A stretch of 64,000 bases of DNA from JAZKHT01 sp040385245 (GTDB lineage: Bacteria > Pseudomonadota > Alphaproteobacteria > Rhodobacterales > Rhodobacteraceae): assembly GCA_040385245.1 (NCBI GenBank), contig JAZKHT010000007.1:310001-374000 (forward strand). Reading direction: 5' to 3'. Position numbers and translations under genes: made by a program. This document shows, one piece after another, positions 40,067-48,843 of this stretch. The notes below the pieces were generated by a model that had not been told where the DNA came from, did no database searches, and saw only the letters and a list, made by a program, of their open reading frames with translations. The first letter of the stretch is position 1; each line of letters starts with the position of its first letter.

Positions 40067-41029
40067 TCACCTCTGGCACAGCGGGCAGTAGAACGATGAC
40101 CGGCCCGATTGCACGACACGGGCAATGACGCCTGGGCATCCGGGGGAAACGCAGGGTTGCCCTTCGCGGCCATAGACCTGAAAACGATGCTGGAAGTATC
40201 CCAGTTCCCCATCCGCCTGCCGGAAATCGCGCAAGGATGATCCGCCCGCCTCGATCGCCTCGGCCAGGACGTCGCGGATGATTGGCACCAGCCCGGCAGC
40301 CCTGGCGCGCGTCAGATCGCCCGCCTTTCGCAAGGGGCTGATGCGGGCGCGGAACAGCGTTTCGCAGACATAGATATTGCCCAGACCCGCCACCAGATGT
40401 TGATCCAGCAGCGCGGACTTGATCGGCGTGTTGCGCCCGGTCAGACGCGCGGTCAGATACGCCTCGTCAAAGGAATTGCCGAACGGTTCCGGCCCAAGCC
40501 CGGCAATCAACGGATGTTCTTCACTTTTTTCCGTCGGCATCAGGTCCATCGCCCCGAACCGGCGCGCATCGTTAAAGGTGACGCGCGCCCCACTGTGCAT
40601 ATCCAGCACCACATGATCATGTTTTTGCGGTGCGGCGTGTTCGTGATGGAACTGCCCCGGCATCTGGCGGCTTTCCACCCCGGTAATGTCCTGCAGCCCT
40701 GCCCCACGGGGTGGCGGGACAGCGCTTTCGTCGTCAACCGACGCCTCCCCCTTCCCCTGTGGAAGGGGGAGAGTCGGGTTCGATATCAGCATCCGCCCCG
40801 ACATCCCCAGATGAATCAGCAGCGTCTCGGCTGTGGACAGATCGGCAAGGATGTATTTCGACCGCCGTCGCAATCGCAGAACCGTTGCCCCTGTCAGCCG
40901 CTCTGCCATCCGCACGGGAAAAGGCCAGCGCAGATCGGCCCGGTTCACCTGTGCATGGGTGATCACCTGCCCTTCCATCACGGGCACAAGGCCCCGGCGG
41001 ACGGTTTCCACCTCTGGCAGTTCGGGCAT
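40067..41029 (-). CDS. mutM: Formamidopyrimidine-DNA glycosylase with an internal insertion
   Basis: A 320-residue Fpg: PELPEVETVRRGL N-terminus (catalytic Pro2, Glu3), QHLVAGLGNIYVCETLF helix-two-turn-helix region, and a C-terminal zinc finger (CVSPGCPG and CPLCQR, four Cys). It excises oxidised purines. Family members are usually about 270-285 residues; the excess lies at residues 83-126 (NPTLPLPQGKG ... RQMPGQF), a segment with no counterpart in typical Fpg and built on a DNA palindrome at 40745-40771. The rest of the protein is colinear, so activity could persist if the insert is a surface loop. It is divergent to ubiE. Confidence 0.93.
   Translation of the reverse strand: MPELPEVETVRRGLVPVMEGQVITHAQVNRADLRWPFPVRMAERLTGATVLRLRRRSKYILADLSTAETLLIHLGMSGRMLISNPTLPLPQGKGEASVDDESAVPPPRGAGLQDITGVESRQMPGQFHHEHAAPQKHDHVVLDMHSGARVTFNDARRFGAMDLMPTEKSEEHPLIAGLGPEPFGNSFDEAYLTARLTGRNTPIKSALLDQHLVAGLGNIYVCETLFRARISPLRKAGDLTRARAAGLVPIIRDVLAEAIEAGGSSLRDFRQADGELGYFQHRFQVYGREGQPCVSPGCPGVIARVVQSGRSSFYCPLCQR
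40745..40771. repeat. Perfect palindrome inside mutM
   Basis: CTCCCCCTTCC (40745-40755) and GGAAGGGGGAG (40761-40771) are 11-bp perfect inverted arms around CCTGT. It encodes the PTLPLPQGKGE part of the extra MutM segment. Its form resembles mobile palindromic elements of alphaproteobacteria that insert in frame into genes. Confidence 0.65.
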
Positions 41030-41116
41030 TTGGCCTCACTTCGGACAAGGGGGCGCATTGCAGCGCCGGGATCGCGGCCTATAAGGAAGGTCAAAGCTCA
41101 GGAACGGCAAGACCAG

Positions 41117-41869
41117 ATGACCGACGATAAAGACGGCACCACCCATTTCGGTTTCCAGACTGTGCCCGAGGCTGAAAAGGCCGGGATGGTGCACGGTGTC
41201 TTCACCAGCGTGGCCAGCAAGTATGACGTCATGAATGATGTGATGTCAGGCGGCGTTCACCGGCTGTGGAAAGACGCGATGATGGATTGGCTTGCCCCGC
41301 GCCCCGGCCAACGGCTGCTGGATGTGGCGGGCGGCACCGGCGATGTGGCCTTTCGTTTCCTGAAACGCGCGCCCGGATCGTCGGCAGTCGTGCTGGACAT
41401 GACCGAACAGATGCTGATCGAAGGCCGCAAGCGCGCAGATGTGGAACAGCAATCCGAACGGCTGGATTGGGTCGTGGGCGACGCGATGGCGCTGCCGTTT
41501 TCCGACAACACATTTGACATCTACACCATCAGCTTTGGCATACGGAATGTGACCCGCGTGCAGGATGCCCTGAACGAGGCATATCGCGTGTTGAAACCCG
41601 GTGGCCGCCTGATGGTGCTGGAGTTTTCGTGGATTCCGAACCCCGCGCTGCAATGGCTGTATGACCGCTATTCCTTCAACGTCATCCCGTTGATGGGCAA
41701 GGTCGTGACCGGCGACCGTGACAGTTATCAGTATCTGGTGGAATCGATCCGCCAGTTCCCCGATCAGGAAACCTTTGCCAGCATGATCCGCAAGGCCGGT
41801 TTCGGGCAGGTCAAATACCGCAACCTGACCATGGGTGTCGCCGCCCTTCATTCCGGGTGGAAGCTGTAA
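41117..41869 (+). CDS. ubiE: Ubiquinone biosynthesis methyltransferase UbiE
   Basis: A 250-residue class I methyltransferase. The N-terminal YDVMNDVMSGGVHRLWKD and LLDVAGGTGDVAFRF motif I, VVGDAMALPF, the TISFGIRNV segment and the C-terminal MGVAALHSGWKL are UbiE/COQ5 hallmarks. It methylates the ring in ubiquinone synthesis. ATG 41117 was chosen; the longer in-frame ORF reads back across the mutM region. ubiB starts at the next base. Confidence 0.96.
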   Translation: MTDDKDGTTHFGFQTVPEAEKAGMVHGVFTSVASKYDVMNDVMSGGVHRLWKDAMMDWLAPRPGQRLLDVAGGTGDVAFRFLKRAPGSSAVVLDMTEQMLIEGRKRADVEQQSERLDWVVGDAMALPFSDNTFDIYTISFGIRNVTRVQDALNEAYRVLKPGGRLMVLEFSWIPNPALQWLYDRYSFNVIPLMGKVVTGDRDSYQYLVESIRQFPDQETFASMIRKAGFGQVKYRNLTMGVAALHSGWKL

Positions 41870-43399
41870 GTGCGCGGTCCCCACAACATCTGGCGGCTGA
41901 TCCGCACCGGTGCCACGCTGGAACGCACCGGCGCGATGGATGTCGTGCTCGAGGCGTTTCGCGCGCCCCCCCGCCTGCGCTTTGCTGCGCGCCTGCTGGG
42001 CTGGCCGTTCAAATGGCTGGGGCTGAAGGGTGATCCCGATCTGCCCCCCGCGACGCGCGCGCTGACGGCCCTTGGCCCGGCCTACATCAAGTTCGGCCAA
42101 ATCCTTTCGACCCGTCCTGATGTGGTTGGCGAACAGTTGGCGCAGCAGTTGAAGTATCTGCAGGACAAGCTGCCCCCCTTTTCCATCGACGTTGCGAAAC
42201 GGATGGTCGAAGAGGAACTCGATCTGCCCATCGACCAGATGTTTTCGGAATTTTCCGAACCGGTTGCCGCCGCGTCCATCGCGCAGGTGCACAAGGCGCG
42301 GCTGGTGGATACGGGCGAAGAGGTTGCGGTCAAGGTCCTGCGCCCGAACATCGAACGCGCCTTTCGCAAGGACATCGACGCCTTCTACCTTGCCGCTCGC
42401 GCGATTGAACTGCTTGCCCCGTCCGCCCGCCGCCTGCGCCCGATGGACGTGATCGCCCATTTCGAAGGCGTGGTGATGGGGGAATTGGACCTGCGGCTGG
42501 AATCGTCCGCCGCATCGGAATTCGCGGCCAACACCAAGGATGACGCAGGGTTTCGCGTGCCGCAGCCAGTGTGGTTCCTGTCCGGCCGTCAGGTGATGAC
42601 GCTTGGCTGGGCCGAAGGCATCGGCATGAACGAAAACGATGCGATTGACGCGGCCGGCCATGACCGCCGCGTTCTGGCCGCCCGGGTGTTGGAGCTGTTC
42701 CTGAACCACGCCCTGCGCGATGGCTATTTCCACGCCGATATGCATCAGGGCAACCTGAAGGTGGGTGCCGATGGCGCGATCATCGCCTATGATTTCGGCA
42801 TCATGGGCCGGATCGACGAATACACCCGCCGCGTCTATGCCGAAATCCTGATGGGCTTCATCCAAAAGGATTACCGCCGCGTCGCCGAAGTGCATTTCGA
42901 GGCGGGCTATGTTCCCGCCGACCGTGACATCGACGAATTCGCCCGCGCCCTGCGCGCGGTGGGAGAGCCGATTTTCGGCATGGACGCCAGCCGCATTTCG
43001 ATGGCCCGCCTGCTGACTTATCTGTTTCAGGTCACCGAACGGTTCGGCATGGAAACGCGCACCGAACTGATCCTGCTGCAACGCACGATGGTCGTGGTCG
43101 AAGGCGTGGCCCGCTCGCTCGACCCGCACATCAACATCTGGCAAGTGGCCTCGCCCGTTGTGCAACGCTACATCACCAAGAATATCGGCCCTGCCGCCCT
43201 GCTGCGCGATCTGGCGAAAACGGCGCGCGTGCTGTCGCGGTTCGGGCCGCGTCTGCCCCGATTGGTCGAGGCGGCGTTGATCCGTCAGGCCGACACGCCC
43301 CCGCCACCACCAACGCCACGGCGCATCGCCTGGGGGGTGATGGTGCCGATGGGGGCCGCGCTGGTGGCCGTCGGTGTATGGGTTGGGATGCTGATCTGA
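41870..43399 (+). CDS. ubiB: Ubiquinone biosynthesis kinase-like protein UbiB
   Basis: A 509-residue ABC1/ADCK-family protein with GTG start directly after ubiE. It contains LGPAYIKFGQILSTRPD (KxGQ motif, about 70-85), EPVAAASIAQVHKAR, and GYFHADMHQGNLKVG (catalytic HxDxHxGN, about 286-300). The C-terminus has two hydrophobic helices (IAWGVMVPMGAALVAVGVWVG), anchoring it in the inner membrane. It is required for the ubiquinone hydroxylation steps and forms an operon with ubiE. Confidence 0.96.
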   Translation: MRGPHNIWRLIRTGATLERTGAMDVVLEAFRAPPRLRFAARLLGWPFKWLGLKGDPDLPPATRALTALGPAYIKFGQILSTRPDVVGEQLAQQLKYLQDKLPPFSIDVAKRMVEEELDLPIDQMFSEFSEPVAAASIAQVHKARLVDTGEEVAVKVLRPNIERAFRKDIDAFYLAARAIELLAPSARRLRPMDVIAHFEGVVMGELDLRLESSAASEFAANTKDDAGFRVPQPVWFLSGRQVMTLGWAEGIGMNENDAIDAAGHDRRVLAARVLELFLNHALRDGYFHADMHQGNLKVGADGAIIAYDFGIMGRIDEYTRRVYAEILMGFIQKDYRRVAEVHFEAGYVPADRDIDEFARALRAVGEPIFGMDASRISMARLLTYLFQVTERFGMETRTELILLQRTMVVVEGVARSLDPHINIWQVASPVVQRYITKNIGPAALLRDLAKTARVLSRFGPRLPRLVEAALIRQADTPPPPPTPRRIAWGVMVPMGAALVAVGVWVGMLI

Positions 43400-43418
43400 C
43401 GCGGCTTTTCGGCCCCGG

Positions 43419-44228
43419 TCATCCGGTCTGTTCGATAATCAATGCCCGCGCGTAATCTGCATCGCCGCGTTCGGCCCGCCACAGGCAATGCGCCATCATG
43501 CGCCAGCGAAACAGCGGCTCCAACGCCGTAAAGCGGGCAACGGTGTCTGCGTCATCGTAGGCATCCAGAAAGGCCTGCCGCTGATCCGCCGTCAGCACGT
43601 CCCCGGCATACAGAAACTGCATCGCCGGGGACAGAAACGCTGCCATATCCTCGCACGGGTCACCCAGTGCCGGGCATTGCCAATCGATCAACCGCACCCC
43701 CAAGGCGCCGATGATCACGTTTCCCGCAACCGCATCGCCATGAACCGGGCGCGGGTTTCTGGGGGCAAGACCCGGATCGGGCGGGGGGTCGGACAGGCGG
43801 CCCTTGCACTGCGCCGCAATCGCCCGCGCCTGTGCCAGAATCGCGGCGCTGCCGCTGGCCAACGGGCGGAATGACCCCGGTGTGACGCGCTGGCCATGCA
43901 GCGCGCGCAGCACGCGGGCCACGGGGGCAGGATCACCTGACCAGACCGTGCCCGGAACATGATCATAGATGATCCACCCGGCCCCATGCCCGCGCAACCG
44001 GGGTGCCAGTTCATGGGGCGCGAACATCCGCAACGCCAGCACTTCGGCCACCGGGTCGTTGGGAAACAGCGGGCTAGCAGCTTTTGCATCGTAATGCTTC
44101 ACCACCAGATCGCCGACCTGCCACAGCCGATTGGTTCGCCCACCGGCAAGCGGCAACCACTCCGCCCGCGACAACGGCGGATCAATCTTCGCCAGCGCGG
44201 CGTGACATTGGGAAAACGGCTCTGACAT
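43419..44228 (-). CDS. Phosphotransferase (APH / choline kinase-like)
   Basis: A 269-residue protein kinase-like enzyme. PVHGDAVAGNVI (about 172-183, the catalytic HGDxxxxN) and LIDWQCPALGDPCEDMA (about 191-207, the metal-binding D) are APH-family motifs, with an N-terminal small lobe (GGRTNRLWQVGDLVVKHY). Substrate probably choline, an amino sugar or another small alcohol; not necessarily drug resistance. It is convergent to ubiB, 19 bp apart. Confidence 0.88.
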   Translation of the reverse strand: MSEPFSQCHAALAKIDPPLSRAEWLPLAGGRTNRLWQVGDLVVKHYDAKAASPLFPNDPVAEVLALRMFAPHELAPRLRGHGAGWIIYDHVPGTVWSGDPAPVARVLRALHGQRVTPGSFRPLASGSAAILAQARAIAAQCKGRLSDPPPDPGLAPRNPRPVHGDAVAGNVIIGALGVRLIDWQCPALGDPCEDMAAFLSPAMQFLYAGDVLTADQRQAFLDAYDDADTVARFTALEPLFRWRMMAHCLWRAERGDADYARALIIEQTG

Positions 44229-44328
44229 AGGACGTGACCTATCCCATGATCACCGCGCCCGACAACCGATCACGTCGCAGCCAAAGCGAAGGCACCGAAT
44301 ACGTCTCTAATACCGCCGAAATATGCCA

Positions 44329-44988
44329 TCACGGCGCGCGCAATGCGGTGACCTTCGTCGCCTCCACCGTGACGCCACCGGCCAGCACCAGCGTTGTTCC
44401 AGCCGTGCCGCCGCGAACTTCGGTGATCCTGGCCCAGGATTCGACATCGGATGACGACAGAAATTCTTCGCCCTTGTAGCTTTCCAATGTCAGCGCATAG
44501 GTCCCCGCTGGCAACGGATCGCCCGCCGCATCGGCACCAAGCCATTGGTAAGGCGCATCCGAGACCGGCACATCTTCGCGCGCGACCGTGCGGCCTGCAG
44601 TGTCCTTGACCACCAGAACCGCCCGATCCGCCGCCGTGGCCGGATCGGGCAGAATGGTCACAGGCATCCCCGCCATGTGGACGGGGGCCGTCACCCGCGC
44701 CTCTTGCCCAACCCAGCCCGACAGTTGCGCCATGCCCAACAGGCCGAACTGCGCCGCCAGACCGGTCAACAGATCGTTCGTCCTGACCTGCTGTTCCACA
44801 CCGGAAAAGGTTGCCAACTGCACCGCGTAATCCGTCGATTCGATCGGGTTCAGCGGATCCTGATTCTGCATCTGAACCGTCAGCATTTTCAGGAATGTGT
44901 CGAAATCGCTGCTGATCATCCCGTTCGCCGGAGTCGTGACAGGCGTCGGTCGCGGTTCGGTGGTCATGGGGGAAATCGTCATTGACAT
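44329..44988 (-). CDS. flgD: Flagellar hook assembly protein FlgD
   Basis: A 219-residue hook-cap protein. The N-terminal FLKMLTVQMQNQDPLNPIES, then STDYAVQLATFSGVEQQV (residues 30-70) are FlgD signatures, followed by a Tudor-like beta domain ending EVRGGTAGTTLVLAGG. It caps the growing hook and guides FlgE polymerisation. Either ATG 44988 or 44982 fits the AAGGA site. It follows fliK with 6 bp between. Confidence 0.94.
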   Translation of the reverse strand: MSMTISPMTTEPRPTPVTTPANGMISSDFDTFLKMLTVQMQNQDPLNPIESTDYAVQLATFSGVEQQVRTNDLLTGLAAQFGLLGMAQLSGWVGQEARVTAPVHMAGMPVTILPDPATAADRAVLVVKDTAGRTVAREDVPVSDAPYQWLGADAAGDPLPAGTYALTLESYKGEEFLSSSDVESWARITEVRGGTAGTTLVLAGGVTVEATKVTALRAP

Positions 44989-44994
44989 GTCCTT

Positions 44995-46458
44995 TCACAA
45001 GCGAAGATCAAGCCCGCTTGCCTTTTGCGGCAGGGGCGGTGGGGCATAGGTCGGTTCACCGCGCAACGGCGTTACCGTCGCTGCATCGTCGTCGGGCGTC
45101 GGTGGGTGGCCACTATGTGAACCGCTACCCCATTGACCAAAGCTCAGGGTCGCGCCGCCAAACCCTGCTTGTCGCAGTTCGGTCAGAAACTGTTCGGCAT
45201 GCCTGCGCACGAGGTCCAGGGTTTCCGGCCGTTCAATCGACAAGATGACGCGCAGCCCGTCGGGCGATTGCGTCATTTCAAACCGCAATCGCCCCAGATC
45301 GTCGGGATTCAGCAGCAGTTCAACCGGACCATCCGGCCGTTGTGTCGCGATTTGCGCCAATTCGGCGGGCAGGGTTTGCGGCAAGGTTTGCATCGGCGGG
45401 GCCGGGGATGCGGCGGCAGCAAGCGGCAACGATGCGCCCCCCTCCATCCGCCCGACCGGCAGGGCTTCGGGGGATGGGGGGGTCACGTCGGGGACATCGG
45501 CCACCATTATCGCGGGCAGACTGGCGGGGTCGGCGCCTGGGATCACCAACTCCGGCGCAGGCGGGGTCGTGTCTGTATCCGGGGGTTCTTCGTGTACCGT
45601 TGGTTGCGGCATAGGGGGTGCCGCCGGGGAAAGGGACACAACCCCGGGCATTGACGCCTTGAACGTGGATTGCGCGCGGTGGGTCACTCGCAGCCCCACT
45701 GGCGGGACGATGGTTCCCTCTGTTGCAGCACTGTCTACCGGTCCCTGATCCCGACCCGGCACTGTCGCTTTGGACACGTCGCGGTTGCCCAATGCCACGG
45801 CCATGCCGGGCGACCCCGCAGCCGCCGGATCGCGCGGCCTTTCGTCTGGCATCTTGGGATCAACGGGCGGGGCGGGCACAGCCGCCGGGACTGTCGGCAA
45901 AGCCGGGTCCGATGTGACCAGCTTTGTCCGGGATGGTGCATTTTCGGCCATGCCAGAGCCGTTTTCCACCAACACATGCGGCGCAAACGCAATAACCATT
46001 GTCGGGGCGATCACACTCCCCACCCCCTCGGCCATCTGACCGCTTTCGTTCAAATCGACGTGCGGCATGGCGGGACCCGATGCCACCAGCGACCCGGTTC
46101 CACCAATCGGTGCAGATGGCGGGGTCAACGCGGGCGTTTGCGGCAGCCACATCCAGTCGGGCAAAACAGGCTGCGTCTCTGACGATGGATCGGTTTCAGG
46201 GTCAGCCGCCGTTCCTTCAGCCATCGCAACCCTGATCTTTCCGTTCACGACGGCATCCACCAATTTTAGCTCTTTTGGCAAGGTTAGAGCCGTAATTGGT
46301 ACATCCTCACCCGTCAGCTCAGGGGTCACAATGACTGGCATGGACGGCAAAGCGTCGGTCAAATCGAATTCGATCTGGAACGCGCCATCGCCAGCAGCAT
46401 CCACGCCCACCGGGGTCGTCGGCGCCTGGGGCGCGACCATCATCATTACGGGAATCAT
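44995..46458 (-). CDS. fliK: Flagellar hook-length control protein FliK
   Basis: A 487-residue, Pro/Ala-rich secreted ruler-like protein. The C-terminal Flg_hook domain (residues about 370-470) contains GPVELLLNPDDLGRLRFEM, VILSIERPETLDLVRRHAE and LTELRQAGFGGATLSFG. The N-terminal part is low complexity, as is usual for FliK. ATG 46458 has AAGG seven bases upstream; the in-frame ATG 46500 is less well placed. It measures hook length and switches export to filament proteins. Operon with flgD downstream. Confidence 0.92.
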   Translation of the reverse strand: MIPVMMMVAPQAPTTPVGVDAAGDGAFQIEFDLTDALPSMPVIVTPELTGEDVPITALTLPKELKLVDAVVNGKIRVAMAEGTAADPETDPSSETQPVLPDWMWLPQTPALTPPSAPIGGTGSLVASGPAMPHVDLNESGQMAEGVGSVIAPTMVIAFAPHVLVENGSGMAENAPSRTKLVTSDPALPTVPAAVPAPPVDPKMPDERPRDPAAAGSPGMAVALGNRDVSKATVPGRDQGPVDSAATEGTIVPPVGLRVTHRAQSTFKASMPGVVSLSPAAPPMPQPTVHEEPPDTDTTPPAPELVIPGADPASLPAIMVADVPDVTPPSPEALPVGRMEGGASLPLAAAASPAPPMQTLPQTLPAELAQIATQRPDGPVELLLNPDDLGRLRFEMTQSPDGLRVILSIERPETLDLVRRHAEQFLTELRQAGFGGATLSFGQWGSGSHSGHPPTPDDDAATVTPLRGEPTYAPPPLPQKASGLDLRL

Positions 46459-46564
46459 CACACAGCCTTCTGCCGTTCCTTTGGCACCTTGGCCTGCCAT
46501 CGGTTACCGCTTGTTTACCGCCGGAATGCAGAATGCAGAAAATCCGATGCACCCCGAGGTTTCC

Positions 46565-46828
46565 ATGCAGATCAACCCGCCAACCACTGCCCCCACCCGA
46601 ATGTCCGCCCTGCGCGCCCAGGCGGCAGAGCTGGAGGTGGCATTTCTTTCGGAAATGCTGGCTCACGTCGACCTGAACCAATCATCAGAAGGGTTCGGCG
46701 GCGGGGTAGGAGAGGATCAGTTCGCCTCGTTCCTGCGCGACGGGCAGGCGCGGGCGATGGTCAAGGCCGGTGGCATTGGCCTGACCGAATCGCTGTTTCG
46801 CGCGATGGGGGGCACCGATGAAACATGA
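46565..46828 (+). CDS. Rod-binding protein, FlgJ N-terminal type
   Basis: An 87-residue protein matching the FlgJ rod-binding domain: AAELEVAFLSEMLAHVDLNQ, then EGFGGGVGEDQFASFLRDGQ and GGIGLTESLFRAM. It lacks the muramidase domain of enteric FlgJ, as is normal in Alphaproteobacteria. ATG 46565 has GAGG five bases upstream; ATGs at 46526 and 46547 are possible. It assists rod assembly in the periplasm and overlaps the following gene. Confidence 0.88.
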   Translation: MQINPPTTAPTRMSALRAQAAELEVAFLSEMLAHVDLNQSSEGFGGGVGEDQFASFLRDGQARAMVKAGGIGLTESLFRAMGGTDET

Positions 46829-47141
46829 TCTTGCCCTGACCGGGCTGTTGGACCGGATGCACATCGCCGTGCGGCAGGCGGACTTTGCGGCCCTGCCCGC
46901 GCTGATCATCGAGACCGAGGCGTTGCTGAACATCCTGACGTTGTCCGACGCAGCAACCCTTGCCCGGCTAAAGGAAAAAGCCCGCCGCAACGCCGCCTGT
47001 CTGACAGCGGCGGCGCGGGGGGTGCGATCCGCCCGCAGACGGCTGGACGAGGTGCGCAACGGCACCGGGCTGGTCACCTATGATGATTCGGGCAACCGAA
47101 AAGGCCTTGATTCCAAAGGTGGCATGGCCAAGCGCGTCTGA
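46818..47141 (+). CDS. FlgN-like flagellar export chaperone
   Basis: A 107-residue helical protein with the pattern LLDRMHIAVRQADFAAL, then ARLKEKARRNAACLTAAARG (about 55-75) and RRRLDEVRNGTGLVTYDDSG. The tail NGTGLVTYDDSGNR is typical of FlgN-like proteins in Rhodobacterales flagellar loci. It should bind hook-filament junction proteins (FlgK, FlgL) for export. It overlaps the rod-binding gene and directly precedes the truncated flagellin. Confidence 0.75.
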   Translation: MKHDLALTGLLDRMHIAVRQADFAALPALIIETEALLNILTLSDAATLARLKEKARRNAACLTAAARGVRSARRRLDEVRNGTGLVTYDDSGNRKGLDSKGGMAKRV

Positions 47142-47344
47142 TCGCTAAAATGCACTGCATCCCGTCCCGGCGGCATTAACTCAGGCTTAGAACATCGGGC
47201 GCTTCAATCGGACTTGCATCCCAACCGGGGTGGCGCGGCGGGAACTTCCTGATCCGCATCGGTCAGAACGCCATTCCCGCCACCGTGCGCGGTGGCCCCA
47301 GCAGGCCGCGCGAAAAGCGCCGGACCATTCAAGGAACGCAAACC

Positions 47345-47485
47345 ATGTCGTCCATTCTGACAAATACCAGCGCGATGGTCGCGCTTCAGACCATGAAATC
47401 CATCAACTCCAGCCTGAACAAGACGCAGGCGGAAATCTCGACCGGCAAGGCCGTCGGGTCAGCCAAGGACAACGCCACCGTCTGA
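47345..47485 (+). pseudogene. Truncated flagellin gene (N-terminal 46 codons)
   Basis: The frame begins MSSILTNTSAMVALQTMKSI and continues NKTQAEISTGKAVGSAKDNA, an unmistakable flagellin D0 N-terminus, then ends in TGA at 47483-47485. Normal flagellins continue with the D1 helices to several hundred residues. The truncation coincides with the 3' end of a minus-strand flgE reading into this fragment, so the rest was lost by a deletion or inversion breakpoint near 47475. About 200 bp of upstream leader remain intact, so the gene may still be transcribed. Confidence 0.9.
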
Positions 47486-48744
47486 ATGACCTTGGCATTG
47501 GACGCATAGGCCCGCTGCGTCTGGATCAGGGCGGTCAGTTCGGCGGCAACATCGGTGGTCGACCCTTCGCGCGCATAGCCCACCACAGGCCCGGTCGGGC
47601 CGCTGCCCGCATCCCACAGAAAGAACGATCCCGATTGCGGCGACACCTGATAGGTCTGGTTCGACAGCGACCGCAGCCCGTTGGGATTAGCCACATCGAC
47701 CAGTGGAATCTGATAGATCGTGCGCACAAAGCCGGTGTCGTAGCTGGCAGTGATGTACCCGTTCTCGTCCACCTCCACCCCCGTCAGGTTCCCGACCGGA
47801 GAGCCGTCTTTGGTGATCGAAACCGGGGCAAAGCTGTCGGACAGTTGCGTCAGACCGTTCGGATCGCCCGGCTTTCCTATCGTCATCGTCAGCGGGCCGC
47901 CCGCCACCGTCAGGGCAATCTCGCCCGTCGTTGCGCTGTAGGTGCCGCCCGACACCAGCGTCACCGATTCCAATGTGCCGCCCGCACCGCGGCTGTCGTC
48001 GAACACCAGTTCGTATTCCCCGATGATAGCCAGATCCTGTGCCGAATCGCGGATCACCATCGTCCATGCGTTGGTGGCCCCCGTTGCGGGAACATCGGGC
48101 GTAAAGGTGATCTGCAAGGTCTCGGACGTGCCAAGGTTGCCGAAGTATTCGACAGCCAGCGGCAGGGGCGCACCGTCCGATCCGGCCTCGGTTTCCGTGG
48201 CGGGCAGGTTTACGCCCAGACCCATGACGGTTGTCGGATCACCCGCCGTCTGGTTGGCGTTGATGACCACCGGCCGCAGCCCCTGAATCGTGTCGCGCGC
48301 ATAGGTTGGGATCGATCCATCGACGTTCGCAGGCCAGCCCAACAGAACCAGCCCCGATTCGGTGCGCAGGATGCCGTCGGCATCGGTGCGGAACGCGCCC
48401 GTGGTCGTCATGATCATCGGCTGATCACCCAAGCCCGCCGTCAGCGTGGACGAGGGGGCCACGGGCAGCATCCCGCGCCCCGCCACGGCCAGATCCAGCG
48501 CGTTGGCGGTGCCGACAAGTGCGCCCCGTTCCTCGATCAGGCGGGCGGTGGATGCGCGCACGCCCCCCGCCGCAAAGGTGCCGGACCCGCGCGCGCTGGT
48601 GATGACCATGCTTTCAAATTCCGCGTTGGTCCGTTTGTAGCCATAGGTGCCAGAGTTGGCGATGTTGTCCGAAATGGTCGCCAACCGTGTCGCATGGGCA
48701 TTCAACCCCGCCACACCCGCGTTCAAAGCAGAAGAAATCGACAT
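47386..48744 (-). CDS. flgE: Flagellar hook protein FlgE with an aberrant C-terminus
   Basis: A 452-residue hook protein. ATG 48744 (MSISSALNAGVAGLNAHA); DNIANSGTYGYKR is the FlgE N-terminal signature, and the C-terminal helix LTALIQTQRAYASNAKVIQT is present. Native FlgE then ends within about 10-15 residues; here 29 unrelated residues follow (from ALSLADPTAL), read from the antisense of the truncated flagellin. The C-terminal helix is needed for hook packing, so function may be impaired. Downstream hook-filament genes (flgK, flgL) expected in this direction are absent. Confidence 0.9.
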   Translation of the reverse strand: MSISSALNAGVAGLNAHATRLATISDNIANSGTYGYKRTNAEFESMVITSARGSGTFAAGGVRASTARLIEERGALVGTANALDLAVAGRGMLPVAPSSTLTAGLGDQPMIMTTTGAFRTDADGILRTESGLVLLGWPANVDGSIPTYARDTIQGLRPVVINANQTAGDPTTVMGLGVNLPATETEAGSDGAPLPLAVEYFGNLGTSETLQITFTPDVPATGATNAWTMVIRDSAQDLAIIGEYELVFDDSRGAGGTLESVTLVSGGTYSATTGEIALTVAGGPLTMTIGKPGDPNGLTQLSDSFAPVSITKDGSPVGNLTGVEVDENGYITASYDTGFVRTIYQIPLVDVANPNGLRSLSNQTYQVSPQSGSFFLWDAGSGPTGPVVGYAREGSTTDVAAELTALIQTQRAYASNAKVIQTVALSLADPTALPVEISACVLFRLELMDFMV

Positions 48745-48843
48745 GTATCCAGCGCCTTTCTGACAGCCATGCCCTTGACGGGTCACGGCAGACATTGGCG
48801 CGCAGGACGTTAAGATCGCCCTAAAGGCGAAAGGTTTAGGCAA

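Noticed and set aside
40397..41116. Extended N-terminus for ubiE back to 40397
   Set aside because: The extension is antisense to mutM and has no family match. ATG 41117 gives the normal UbiE length.
46481..46497. Sigma-54 promoter (TGGCAC ... CTGC) before the rod-binding gene
   Set aside because: The distance between the GG and GC elements is one base too long, and the match is partial.
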